Origin: CAYRFQ01 sp964423615
GTDB taxonomy: Bacteria; Planctomycetota; Planctomycetia; Gemmatales; Gemmataceae
Direction: 5' to 3'
Length of the DNA stretch: 64,000 nucleotides
NCBI GenBank assembly: GCA_964423615.1
Contig: CAYRFQ010000023.1
Location: 37,755-101,754 of the forward strand
The stretch's first letter is position 1, and every line of letters starts with the position of its first letter. The translations under genes and the position numbers were made by a program. Positions 51,805 through 60,160 of this stretch are shown here, piece after piece. The notes below the pieces were generated by a model. The model made no database searches. It was not told where the DNA came from and saw only the letters and a program-made list of their open reading frames with translations.

Positions 51805-51920
51805 GGGAACAGGGGTTCGGGAACAGGGAATAGCAGAAAGAGAGAAAACCTTGTTCTGCTGTTCCCTGTTCCCGAAACCCTGTTCCCGAAACCCTGTACC
51901 CGAAACCCTGTACCCGAAAC
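51805..51920. repeat. 34-bp inverted repeat joined to four 14-bp tandem repeats
   Basis: Arms 51805-51838 and 51854-51887 are complementary over 34 bp with two mismatches around a 15-nt loop. The right arm runs into four consecutive 14-bp units at 51865-51920: two of CCTGTTCCCGAAAC then two of CCTGTACCCGAAAC. The block lies 60 bp after the permease gene's stop codon (its 3' end is at 51981). It would form a very stable hairpin in RNA. Confidence 0.8.
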
Positions 51921-51980
51921 CGGGCTTGGCGTGGAAATCGGGGAGCACGCCAGCCGGAACCAACGCAAGTGGAACGCGCT

Positions 51981-53435
51981 CTAATAATCCCGAACTGCGA
52001 ATCGCCAACACGCTAACGCAATCAGGACAATCAAATATCCGCTTGAAATCGCGAACGACTCGATCCAATACTCGCGGGAGCTGTACCGTTCCCGCATTTC
52101 TTTGGACCAAACGAATTTCTCTTTGGCCTTTACGAACTCGAGTTCCTTCTCCGAGAGCATTTCTTGGCTCGTGAGCTTCTCCGTCAAGATGCCGAGATCA
52201 TCGGACCGGGGAACAACAGTGTGGACGGCGTCTACGACTGTCAGCGACGTCTCGAAGACGGAGTTCATTTCAGGTTGTTTACCCTCGGCCTCGGCTTGGA
52301 AACTCATTACTTGTTTGACCTGATTCAAGCTTTGGTAAGCGACCCCGAGACTCCAAAGCAAGAACCAGAAGGTCAACGTAATGCTGATGGCCCCAACCGA
52401 GTTCTTGGTCAACACTCCAAACAACGTGGAAATGGCGTAAAGCAAAGAGAAATTGAACAGAATGATCAACAGAATCGTCGGCCCGCTCCAGGTCCACACT
52501 CCCGCGCGAAGTCCAAAGACTAACCACGCTCCTCCGATGGCCACCGCTGAATTGAGAAGGACGAACGTCAATCCACCAATGTATTTGAACACCAACAAAG
52601 CCGCACGATCCACAGGTTTGGACAACAAAAGGTCCACCGTTCCCTTTTGGACCATGTTGGGGATGAAAAATCCCGTAACGATGACGCCCGCGAGGATGAC
52701 GACCCAGGCTCCAAAACCACTAATCAAATACGTCTGAAGGTTGAAAACGAGCGTGGCCGGCGCAAAATAGCCGCCAGTCTCCCAGAGACCGTAAAAGAGC
52801 CGGAGTTCCTGTTCCCAGTTTTTGGCATTCTCGATCGTCGTTCCGGTGACATGCACGCTCAGACGATATTCGCCAGGAGGACTTGCTGGTTTGTCGTCGT
52901 TGTCTTTGTTCTTGGGTACTCCTTCCCCAGGTTTTTCTTGCGATTTCTTGGCTTTCTTCTTGGGGATGGCTGCACCTTGCTTGCCGAACAGGAACTCAAA
53001 GACCCCTTTGTCTATCTCGACTTCCATGGGGGGCTCAACTTTCATCTCCCGGCCTTCTTTGTTGAGCCATTTGAGTTTCTTGTAAAAGATTTCACGCTGG
53101 AACTGTCGTACAGCTTGTTGAGCGTCTTTCTTGCCATTCTTTGGATACGAAAACACGACGTCGAACTTGTAACCGCTTTCCCAGGGCTTGGCTTCGGGGT
53201 CAAGCTGTTCGAAATTTTGAAGTTCCAGCGTTGTCGGTGCAGAGGGTGAAAACTTCGCGATTCTCTCGTTCCGGTTGTCGATGAGTTCTTCCAACCGTTC
53301 TTGGAACGTCACGTTGCGGAAGTCAATTCCTGCCAGGAACAACAACAGCAAACCCGACAACCCGAGTGTAACGTAGAGGACCTTGCTATCGAGCGATTCG
53401 CGGAACGAATCCTTAAGAATGGCCAAGTATCTCAT
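51981..53435 (-). CDS. ABC-2-type transporter permease (484 aa)
   Basis: The start at 53435 gives 'MRYLAILKDSFRESLDSKVL' followed by the first membrane helix ('VTLGLSGLLLLFLAGI'). A long soluble loop of ~190 residues, including a Lys-rich 'KKKAKKSQEKPGEGVPKNKD', comes next. Five further helices follow ('WVVILAGVIVTGFFIPNMVQ', 'GGLTFVLLNSAVAIGGAWLV', 'ILLIILFNFSLLYAISTLFG', 'SITLTFWFLLWSLGVAY', 'SGYLIVLIALACWRFAV'), with the ABC-2 permease-like 'KGTVDLLLSKPVDRAALLVF' just before helix three. Such permeases pair with an ATPase subunit; none is adjacent. Substrate unknown. Confidence 0.75.
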   Translation of the reverse strand: MRYLAILKDSFRESLDSKVLYVTLGLSGLLLLFLAGIDFRNVTFQERLEELIDNRNERIAKFSPSAPTTLELQNFEQLDPEAKPWESGYKFDVVFSYPKNGKKDAQQAVRQFQREIFYKKLKWLNKEGREMKVEPPMEVEIDKGVFEFLFGKQGAAIPKKKAKKSQEKPGEGVPKNKDNDDKPASPPGEYRLSVHVTGTTIENAKNWEQELRLFYGLWETGGYFAPATLVFNLQTYLISGFGAWVVILAGVIVTGFFIPNMVQKGTVDLLLSKPVDRAALLVFKYIGGLTFVLLNSAVAIGGAWLVFGLRAGVWTWSGPTILLIILFNFSLLYAISTLFGVLTKNSVGAISITLTFWFLLWSLGVAYQSLNQVKQVMSFQAEAEGKQPEMNSVFETSLTVVDAVHTVVPRSDDLGILTEKLTSQEMLSEKELEFVKAKEKFVWSKEMRERYSSREYWIESFAISSGYLIVLIALACWRFAVRDY

Positions 53436-53690
53436 GATTTTCTGGAATTCTTTTGAAGTGTGTAAGGGTATAAGCCCCCCGGAATACATCTTGGCCCATT
53501 GTATCGTGACTATCCACCGCTGCCAGGGGATTTCCTGCTATCGAGAAAAGAGGAGATTCCACAGGGAAGAGGTGCTACCTTCTCCGAACAAAGCGAATTC
53601 CGAAATCCAGAGCCCCACCCAGTCAAGGGCCGGAGTTTCTTTTATTCTGTCTCTCGCCTCTTGCCTGCTGTTGGGAACTGCGAGGTTCAA

Positions 53691-53938
53691 TTAGCAGGCA
53701 TACTCGGCAGCGTGAAATATGCAGATGTCCGTGTTATTGATGTTGTTGAGCACGGCTCGGATAGCCTGTTTTTCTGCCAAAGGCATGTTATCTGGAGTGG
53801 CATTCGTTACTCGTGGTGGGTGGCCTGTTTCTGGTTCGAGCAAAAGCACGTTCGAACCCGCAAAACCGAAAAGCCCCTCCTGGTTAATTCCACGGTCTCG
53901 AGTAGATTGACGAAGGTTTTATGAAGTTTCGAATCCAT
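53691..53938 (-). pseudogene. Frameshifted remnant of a small protein gene
   Basis: On the minus strand an ATG at 53938 opens 'MDSKLHKTFVNLLETVE', which then leaves frame. A second frame, open from 53918 to the stop at 53691 and lacking its own good start, reads 'RGINQEGLFGFAGSNVLLLE' and 'DNMPLAEKQAIRAVLNNINN', ending 'CIFHAAEYAC'. Both parts look protein-like. One indel near 53900 would join them into a protein of about 80 residues. No family recognised; it is short and could be chance. Confidence 0.4.
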
Positions 53939-55144
53939 CCCGACATTTCGTTAAAAAAGGCAGGGTCTTGATTTACCTCGTTGACAAGGTCAATGAACAC
54001 GATACACTTAAATTAGTGATGATGCTTTAATGAAGCTGTGATTCAAAGGCTACGAGGTTGGCACACTTTTTCTAATCAGTTACCACACACCTGGTAACCA
54101 GAAGATGGACACAAACCCCAAAGGCGATGTCTTTCATACCTAATTGACTCCTCGGCATTTTAGATCGCTTCAAAGCTCACAAAAATTTCTAAGCTGGATG
54201 TGGTGAGGAAACTATACTAACCACTACGTATTCTGCTACCCATAGGATAAGTTTTATTCGATTTCCTAATGGATTTTGAATGAACTCGTCAAGGCTCGGA
54301 TGCGTTAATTGGTTGTGTAGCTCGCAGGGTTTTACTGTGGTGCAGCACATAGTTCTCACACTGACATCGAGGAAACGAACGACCAAGGCTGGATGATTTT
54401 TCTGAATTTGTAGTTTTCTACACAATATCATTCATAACTTGTTGATAAGTTTGGATTTTTGATCGTTCACGAAGAACTTTAGTGGTTTTTTTGGGTTCAA
54501 TACAAGCAAAGGGTTTTTGACTGAGAAGAGCAAAAACTTTGATAACTATTGATGCTTGTTAGTTAGAAGTTCAAAGATTCGTTTTGGAAACATTTGACGG
54601 AGAGGAACAGAGGCGAGACCCACCAAATTTACTTCTAATTAGGATTTCTACTTGAAGATATTGCATCTGTCTAATTCGGTTGCATGCGACGCATAGAGTC
54701 AAGGCAACTTCTGGTAGTGATTCTACGCGGTGGTTATATTTGATGGGAACTATTCCACCCAACAAACAAACACTCAACATGGTGTGGAAATCACACAAAA
54801 TCACACTCCCTCCCTCACAATCGTGAGTTCGAGTCTAACTGCCATATGAGAGTGGGTTGCGATTAGATGGAGCACAAACGTAGTAGCTTGTGTTGCTTCC
54901 GATCAGGATGCAAGCGCTAACGATTGTGTTACGTAGGAATCCGATGTGTTCTCATCCAGTTCTCGATACTCGAAGAACGATTTACTAACGTTCGTAGGAC
55001 TGTGCTTGAATCGTGTAGAGACCATTTTGGTTGAATGTGGTTTCGCGTTTTTTTTCGGACGCGAAGGAATTTTTATTCTCGAGTGAAACTCTTGAACTCG
55101 ACGTCCTAACTCTATCCAGCGTTTTATCCGAGGAGACTGTTGCC
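53939..55144. other. AT-rich gene-poor stretch
   Basis: About 1.2 kb, clearly richer in A/T than the flanks, with no open frame that resembles a family. Minus-strand frames at 54189-54431 and 54571-54804 have no ribosome-binding site or recognisable motif. A T-arm-like GAGTTCGAGTCTAAC near 54826 does not extend to a tRNA. The DUF1559 gene promoter and its AGGAG site (55131-55135) lie at the right end. Confidence 0.5.
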
Positions 55145-56146
55145 GTGGTACGTCCCTTAGAGAATCGGAAAGCCCGCTCGGCTTTCACATTGATCGAACT
55201 GTTGGTGGTCATCGCGATCATCGCCATTCTCATTGGTTTGTTGCTTCCTGCCGTCCAGAAAGTTCGCGCGGCAGCGGCTCGAATGAGCTGCTCGAACAAA
55301 CTCAAGCAAATTGGGTTGGCGTTGCATAATTACGAAGACACTCATAAGAATCTTCCCGCTGGTGAGTACGACGACGACCACCGGAACTGGGGTTGGGGGA
55401 TGTTTCTGCTCCCGTACCTCGAACAAAAGAACTTGTACGATCAATTGCGTGCGGTCGACGTTTGGGTTCCGCCGAGCGGCGGTGGTGGCCGCAATGGCTT
55501 GAACGTTGACACCTTGGGGGGTCGCCACGATGTGAATGGAGTCGGAGCTCCTTTTGCGAAAGAATCCATTAGTGCCTATCTCTGTCCGAGTGACAATTTG
55601 CCGAGATTTGCCAACAATGGCTACGCGAAATCGAACTATTGTGGCAACATCGGCAACCTCCAAAACTGGCCCAGCTTCAGCAGCTTCGGTTGTGCTAGCG
55701 GCGTCAAAGGCAACCAAAACAACGGGATGCTTCTCTACGCCAACGACAACAACCAAACTTGGGTGACTTCTGTTGCTGAAGTAACGAACCTGGACGGAAC
55801 GAGTAACACCGTTATGGTTGGTGAAGTGACGGAAACGAATCGAGTCAGTAGCAACAACATCAACGATGGTTGTTTCCCCATCTGGGCTGGTGGTAATCCC
55901 AACGGGCACGGTTGTGGCCAGCGTCTCGGTTTGGCATCGACGTTCCGAATCATGGACGTGGATTTCTTCATGAATCGTCGGGATGCAACAGATGAGTCGG
56001 ATTTGAGCTTCGGAAGTAAACACACGGGCGGAGCCAACTTTGCCTTTGCTGATGGTGCCGTAAGATTCTTGAGTGAGACGATCGACCCATTGATTTATCG
56101 AGCCATTGGGTCGCGTGATGGTGGCGAGACTGTGAGCCTTCCGTAA
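55145..56146 (+). CDS. DUF1559 domain protein with prepilin-type N-terminus (333 aa)
   Basis: A GTG start at 55145 with AGGAG 9 bp upstream gives a short leader ending in 'RKARSAFTLIELLVVIAIIA', the type-IV-pilin-like cleavage and methylation motif. The DUF1559 body follows: 'LLPAVQKVRAAAARMSCSNK', 'LKQIGLALHNYEDTHKNLP', 'LPYLEQKNLYDQLRA', 'CPSDNLPR', and near the end 'SFGSKHTGGANFAFADGAVR'. This family is greatly expanded in planctomycetes and is thought to be exported through a type II/IV-pilus-like system; its exact role is unknown. The longer frame from a TTG at 55031 is less likely. A 15-bp hairpin follows. Confidence 0.9.
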   Translation: MVRPLENRKARSAFTLIELLVVIAIIAILIGLLLPAVQKVRAAAARMSCSNKLKQIGLALHNYEDTHKNLPAGEYDDDHRNWGWGMFLLPYLEQKNLYDQLRAVDVWVPPSGGGGRNGLNVDTLGGRHDVNGVGAPFAKESISAYLCPSDNLPRFANNGYAKSNYCGNIGNLQNWPSFSSFGCASGVKGNQNNGMLLYANDNNQTWVTSVAEVTNLDGTSNTVMVGEVTETNRVSSNNINDGCFPIWAGGNPNGHGCGQRLGLASTFRIMDVDFFMNRRDATDESDLSFGSKHTGGANFAFADGAVRFLSETIDPLIYRAIGSRDGGETVSLP

Positions 56147-56176
56147 GCTAGCCCTTTCTTGACTTGATTTTCGAAG

Positions 56177-56225
56177 ACGGTCTTGCTCGGGGCTAGCAAT
56201 TTGTTGCGTGCCCGAGCAAGACCGT
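56177..56225. terminator. 15-bp perfect hairpin between DUF1559 and lipoprotein genes
   Basis: ACGGTCTTGCTCGGG (56177-56191) pairs perfectly with CCCGAGCAAGACCGT (56211-56225) around a 19-nt loop; TTTCGTTGT follows. It can end or reduce transcription between the two genes, giving different levels of the two products. Confidence 0.65.
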
Positions 56226-56269
56226 TTCGTTGTATTGACATTCCAAATTCCCTCCCGAGATTTTCAACC

Positions 56270-56689
56270 ATGATTCGTTCGCGCTTTGGTATTCGCTTTT
56301 TGGCTTTGCTGGTAGTTGCCGTTTCCGTGGCTTTCCTCGGAGGTTGCGGAGGCGGGAAAAAAACTGAAGGGAAGATAACTCACAAAGGGAAGGCTGTTAC
56401 TGGCGGGAGCCTGACTTTCTCTCCGATGAGCATTGAGGGAGCCACAACCGCTACTGGAACAGTGAATCCGGACGGCACTTTCAAAATCACCACGTCCAAG
56501 GGGAGCAACCCCAAGGCCGGAACCTACAAAGTCTCTTACAATCCACCCCCTGTCGAATTGCCCGAAGGCAAAGAACTCAAACCTGGGCAGTCCATGCCCA
56601 GAAGCCCTTACGATGGCCTTACTCCCAAGACCCCCCAGATCACGGTCGATGGTAGTGAGATCAACATCGAACTGGTGCCGAAGAGCTAA
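56270..56689 (+). CDS. Small lipoprotein with carboxypeptidase-regulatory-like fold (139 aa)
   Basis: ATG 56270 gives a short basic start and hydrophobic stretch 'FLALLVVAVSVAFLGGCGGG', with a lipobox (LGGC) and a Cys near residue 25 for lipidation. The rest is a small beta domain: 'KITHKGKAVTGGSLTFSPM', 'GTVNPDGTFKITTSKG', 'AGTYKVSYNPPP', as in transthyretin-like carboxypeptidase regulatory domains. Proteins of this kind very often follow DUF1559 genes in planctomycetes, which fits the position here. No enzyme function is expected. Confidence 0.8.
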   Translation: MIRSRFGIRFLALLVVAVSVAFLGGCGGGKKTEGKITHKGKAVTGGSLTFSPMSIEGATTATGTVNPDGTFKITTSKGSNPKAGTYKVSYNPPPVELPEGKELKPGQSMPRSPYDGLTPKTPQITVDGSEINIELVPKS

Positions 56690-56974
56690 AACGCGTGTCG
56701 GTTTAGCCGTTTTGAACTACACAGCGGCGAAAGCTTTTTTCGCCGCTAGACGACTCACTGATCAATCGTTAGATGTTCCAGACTGTTTTGACGACGACCT
56801 GTCGGAGCCAAACCGACCAGGAAACGAAGTTTCGTTCCCAACGGGACTTGGTGCTAGCTTTTCCTTCACGCATTTCACACCTCAACTCGAAACTGCGAAG
56901 TCCTTCGCATACAATCAGAAAATATTAATGGTTTTTGCCTTTGTCTTTTCTGGTTGAAGCAGTTCGAGGTGATC

Positions 56975-58231
56975 ATGACGGAGAAGGTTGCAGCTCCCCT
57001 GGAATTTGATGTGGAGCGGTCGATTGGTTGGTTGATGGAAGTCCTGGCGGTCGAAGGAACCACCGGCCAGGAAAAAGCGATCTCGGAAAAGATTATCGAG
57101 ATACTCACATCCGTTGGGGTTCCCGAGAGCGACATTTCTTACGACAAGGCCAACGAGAAGATTCCGCTGCCAACGGAAACGGGCAACCTCATCGTTAGGC
57201 TCAAAGGTTCACGTCGCAACGCTCGCCGACTTTTCATGACTCACATGGACACCGTGCCACTTTGTGCCGGAGCCGTCCCCGTTCGCAAGGGCAACAAGAT
57301 CGTGCCCGAGGGAGTGACAGCGCTGGGTGGTGACAATCGGACGGGAGTGGCGTGTCTGATCAACACCATCGCCACGCTCATCGATAACGATCTGCCGTGC
57401 GGGCCGATGACGTTTCTGTTTACGGTGCGTGAGGAAAGCGGACTGTGGGGCGCGCACTATGTCGATCCGAAGGTGTTCGACAAAATCGAGATGTGCTTCA
57501 ACGTCGATGGTCGCGACCCCGCAAAATTGACGATCGGAGCCGTCGGAGCTGACCGCTGGAACGTCGAAATCACGGGCAAAGCTTCGCACGCTGGAGTTCA
57601 TCCCGAGCAAGGCATTTCGGCCACGTTGGTCGCCGCACTCGCGCTCGCCGAAGTGAAGGAAAATGGTTGGTTCGGGTTGGTCGAGAAAGACGACAAGGTG
57701 GGTACTTCGAACGTCGGGAGTTTCGGAGACGCCGACGGCCAAAGCGCGGGCAACGCCACGAACGTCGTGACCGACTATGTCCACATCAAAGGGGAATCGC
57801 GGAGCCGCGCGTCCGGATTCATCGGCGAGATCACGAAGGCCTACAAGGCCGCTTTCCAAAACGCCGCGAAGCAAGTCACAGACGACCAAGGCAAGACGGC
57901 CAAGGTCAAATTTTCTTCTTCTCGTGATTACCATCCTTTTGAAATGAAGGAAGATAGCCCCGTCGTTCGTTTCGCCGTGACTGCGGCCGAAGCCATGGGC
58001 TTGGAACCGGAGTTGGTTCTGGCGAGTGGAGGACTCGACGCCAACTGGATGGTCAAACACGGCGTCCCGACCGTCACGTTTGGAGCCGGACAGAACGAGA
58101 TTCATACTGTCAAAGAATTCGTCGATCTGAAAGAATTCGAAGCTGGGTGTCGGTTCGCTCTGCAACTCGCGACGTTTCCGGATTTGGAGAAGCCGAAGGC
58201 CAAGAAGAAAACGGCGAAGGCGAAGGCGTAA
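56975..58231 (+). CDS. M20-family metallopeptidase, peptidase T-like (418 aa)
   Basis: GAGGTG precedes ATG 56975. Metal and catalytic motifs are in order: 'RRLFMTHMDTVPL' (His and catalytic Asp), 'VTALGGDNRTGVA' (bridging Asp), 'LFTVREESGLWGAHY' (catalytic Glu pair), 'CFNVDGRDPAKLTIG', and 'GQNEIHTVKEFVDL' (last His). A dimerisation insert ('WNVEITGKASHAGVHPEQGI') lies in between. Cleavage of small peptides in the cytoplasm is expected; the layout is close to PepT-type tripeptidases. The C-terminus ends in a short Lys/Ala tail, 'PKAKKKTAKAKA', unusual for the family. Confidence 0.85.
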   Translation: MTEKVAAPLEFDVERSIGWLMEVLAVEGTTGQEKAISEKIIEILTSVGVPESDISYDKANEKIPLPTETGNLIVRLKGSRRNARRLFMTHMDTVPLCAGAVPVRKGNKIVPEGVTALGGDNRTGVACLINTIATLIDNDLPCGPMTFLFTVREESGLWGAHYVDPKVFDKIEMCFNVDGRDPAKLTIGAVGADRWNVEITGKASHAGVHPEQGISATLVAALALAEVKENGWFGLVEKDDKVGTSNVGSFGDADGQSAGNATNVVTDYVHIKGESRSRASGFIGEITKAYKAAFQNAAKQVTDDQGKTAKVKFSSSRDYHPFEMKEDSPVVRFAVTAAEAMGLEPELVLASGGLDANWMVKHGVPTVTFGAGQNEIHTVKEFVDLKEFEAGCRFALQLATFPDLEKPKAKKKTAKAKA

Positions 58232-58447
58232 GGGGAGAAGGCAGAGACGGTTATTTGTGCGTTTCGACGGCAGCGTTTCGGCGACTGGGTTAGGGGAGAA
58301 CTTGCGGTTTCGAGTGTTTGCTGTTTGTATTGGGCACGGTTCGCAGTGCCCCGAGGTCCTGAACCCAGGGTGTTCCCCGCTTCGCACGGGTCTGGCCTCA
58401 ACTACCACCTTTCCCAAAAGGCGTTCTCCACGAGGAGCCCGATCAAC

Positions 58448-59797
58448 ATGATGTCCATTCGCATCGGCAACGGATGTGGGTTTTGGGGCGACAACCTCGA
58501 CGCTCCCGTTCTGCTCGCCGAGAAGGGCCAACTCGACTACTTGACGCTCGAGTACCTGGCCGAATTGACGATGTCGATCCTTGCGTTGCAGAAGCAGAAG
58601 AACCCCACGTACGGCTACGCCCGTGATTTTCTGACCGTGCTGGAGCGGTTGTGTCCGATCCTCCAGGCCCAGCCGAATTTGAAGATCATCACCAATGCCG
58701 GAGGCATGAACCCGCAAGTGTGCGCGGCCACGGCGAAAGACATTCTCGCCAGATGGGGTTTGGAAGGCCGGACGATTGCGACGGTCGATGGAGATGATCT
58801 TTTGCCGAACCTGGACGACTTGTTGTCCCAGGGGCACGGGATGAACAATCTCGAGAATGACGGTCCGTTGTCAGCGATTCGCGATCGCGTCGTGAGTGCC
58901 AATGCGTATCTTGGCGCGCGGCCCATCGCCGAAGCTCTTGGTCGAGGCGCCAGCATCGTCATCACGGGACGCGTTGCTGATGCGTCCTTGACGGTCGGCC
59001 CGGCGGTCCACGAACTCGGGTGGTCGTGGGACGATTGGGACCGTCTGTGTGCCGCGACCGTCGCTGGTCACCTGATCGAATGTGGTGCCCAAGTCACGGG
59101 TGGTTTGTGGTGCAACTGGCAAGAGGCCGATTTGACGAACGTCGGTTATCCGATTGCGGTGATCGACGAAGACGGAACCGTGCGAATCACCAAGCCAGAA
59201 GGAACTGGTGGTGCCGTCAATGTCGAAACCGTCACCGAGCAACTTCTCTACGAAGTCGGCGATCCCGCGAACTATTTGACGCCCGACGTGGTCGCTGATT
59301 TTACGACGTTGGACGTGCGTGCGTGTCAACGCGATGTCGTGAAACTGTCGGGCATTACAGGAAAACCGAAGACGGACTCGTACAAGGTTTCGATGGCCTA
59401 TCGCAATGGTTTTGCAGCGAGCGGGACGTTGTTGATCTACGGCCCGAAGGCGGCGACGAAGGCCCAGGCCTGCGGCGATATGATTTTTCGGCGACTCGAA
59501 CGCGCTGGTGTGACGTTCGAAGACACGCTTGTGGAGTGTCTCGGGGCTGGCTCGACGGTGCCGTTGGGGGAATTGCGAAGTGATCTTGAGGAAGTCGTGT
59601 TGCGAATTTCGGTTCGCGATTCGGAAAAGGCGAAAGTCGAGCGGTTCACGAAGGAGGTAGCTCCCCTTGTGACGTCGGGGCCGCCTGGTGTGAGTGGCTA
59701 CACGGGTGGCCGGGCTCCGGTTCGTGAAGTCTTTGCGTATTGGCCGACTTTGATTGCCAAGGACGCAGTGGAGCCACAGGTACGGATTCTCTCATGA
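58448..59797 (+). CDS. AtuA family (DUF1446) protein (449 aa)
   Basis: The ATG at 58448 with AGGAG upstream starts 'MMSIRIGNGCGFWGDNLDAP'. Typical AtuA features follow: 'LDYLTLEYLAELTMSILALQ', 'LKIITNAGGMNPQVCAATAK', 'GASIVITGRVADASLTVGPA', 'NVGYPIAVIDEDGTVRITKP', 'GTGGAVNVETVTEQLLYEVG'. Family knowledge: AtuA belongs to the acyclic terpene utilisation cluster of Pseudomonas but its reaction is not established, and most homologues act in other settings. It shares an ATGA overlap with the next gene, the C-terminal-type AtuA partner. Confidence 0.8.
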   Translation: MMSIRIGNGCGFWGDNLDAPVLLAEKGQLDYLTLEYLAELTMSILALQKQKNPTYGYARDFLTVLERLCPILQAQPNLKIITNAGGMNPQVCAATAKDILARWGLEGRTIATVDGDDLLPNLDDLLSQGHGMNNLENDGPLSAIRDRVVSANAYLGARPIAEALGRGASIVITGRVADASLTVGPAVHELGWSWDDWDRLCAATVAGHLIECGAQVTGGLWCNWQEADLTNVGYPIAVIDEDGTVRITKPEGTGGAVNVETVTEQLLYEVGDPANYLTPDVVADFTTLDVRACQRDVVKLSGITGKPKTDSYKVSMAYRNGFAASGTLLIYGPKAATKAQACGDMIFRRLERAGVTFEDTLVECLGAGSTVPLGELRSDLEEVVLRISVRDSEKAKVERFTKEVAPLVTSGPPGVSGYTGGRAPVREVFAYWPTLIAKDAVEPQVRILS

Positions 59798-60159
59798 GCA
59801 CTCCAGAAACGATTCGGCTTTCGGACATTGCCCACGGTCGAAGCGGCGATAAGGGTAATCACGCCAACGTTGCCGTCATCGCGTACACCCAAGCAGGTTT
59901 CGAATGGCTTCGGGAGGACTTGACGGCCGAGAAGGTGGGGGAGTATTTCGGAGGGCTGGGTCCGACGAAAGTCGATCGTTTCGAAGCGGCGAATTTGCAC
60001 TCCCTGAACTTCGTGCTGTACAATGTGCTGGCAGGCGGTGCGAGCCAGTCTTTGCGGATCGACACGCAGGGAAAGACGCTCGCGTTGGCTTTGTTACAGA
60101 TGGAACTCGAACGTCCCGCCGACCTCACCACCATGTTACGCACCCCACCAACGAAATAA
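59794..60159 (+). CDS. AtuA-associated C-terminal domain protein (121 aa)
   Basis: It starts inside the stop of the AtuA gene (ATGA overlap). 'IRLSDIAHGRSGDKGNHANV' at the N-terminus and 'LNFVLYNVLAGGASQSLRID' in the middle are the standard features of the short domain that in many proteins is fused to the end of AtuA-type proteins. Here it is a separate coupled gene. With the preceding protein it probably forms one functional unit; the reaction is unknown. It ends 1 bp before the next start. Confidence 0.8.
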   Translation: MSTPETIRLSDIAHGRSGDKGNHANVAVIAYTQAGFEWLREDLTAEKVGEYFGGLGPTKVDRFEAANLHSLNFVLYNVLAGGASQSLRIDTQGKTLALALLQMELERPADLTTMLRTPPTK

Positions 60160-60160
60160 G

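Noticed and set aside
51865..51920. Regular repeats that might suggest a CRISPR array.
   Set aside because: Units are 14 bp and directly adjacent with no spacers; no cas genes are nearby.
54780..54860. A T-arm-like sequence (GAGTTCGAGTC) that might belong to a tRNA.
   Set aside because: The T stem has a mismatch, and no acceptor or anticodon arm can be found at the right distance.
57209..58837. A 542-residue minus-strand frame.
   Set aside because: Antisense to M20 peptidase and AtuA genes, both of which have intact family motifs.
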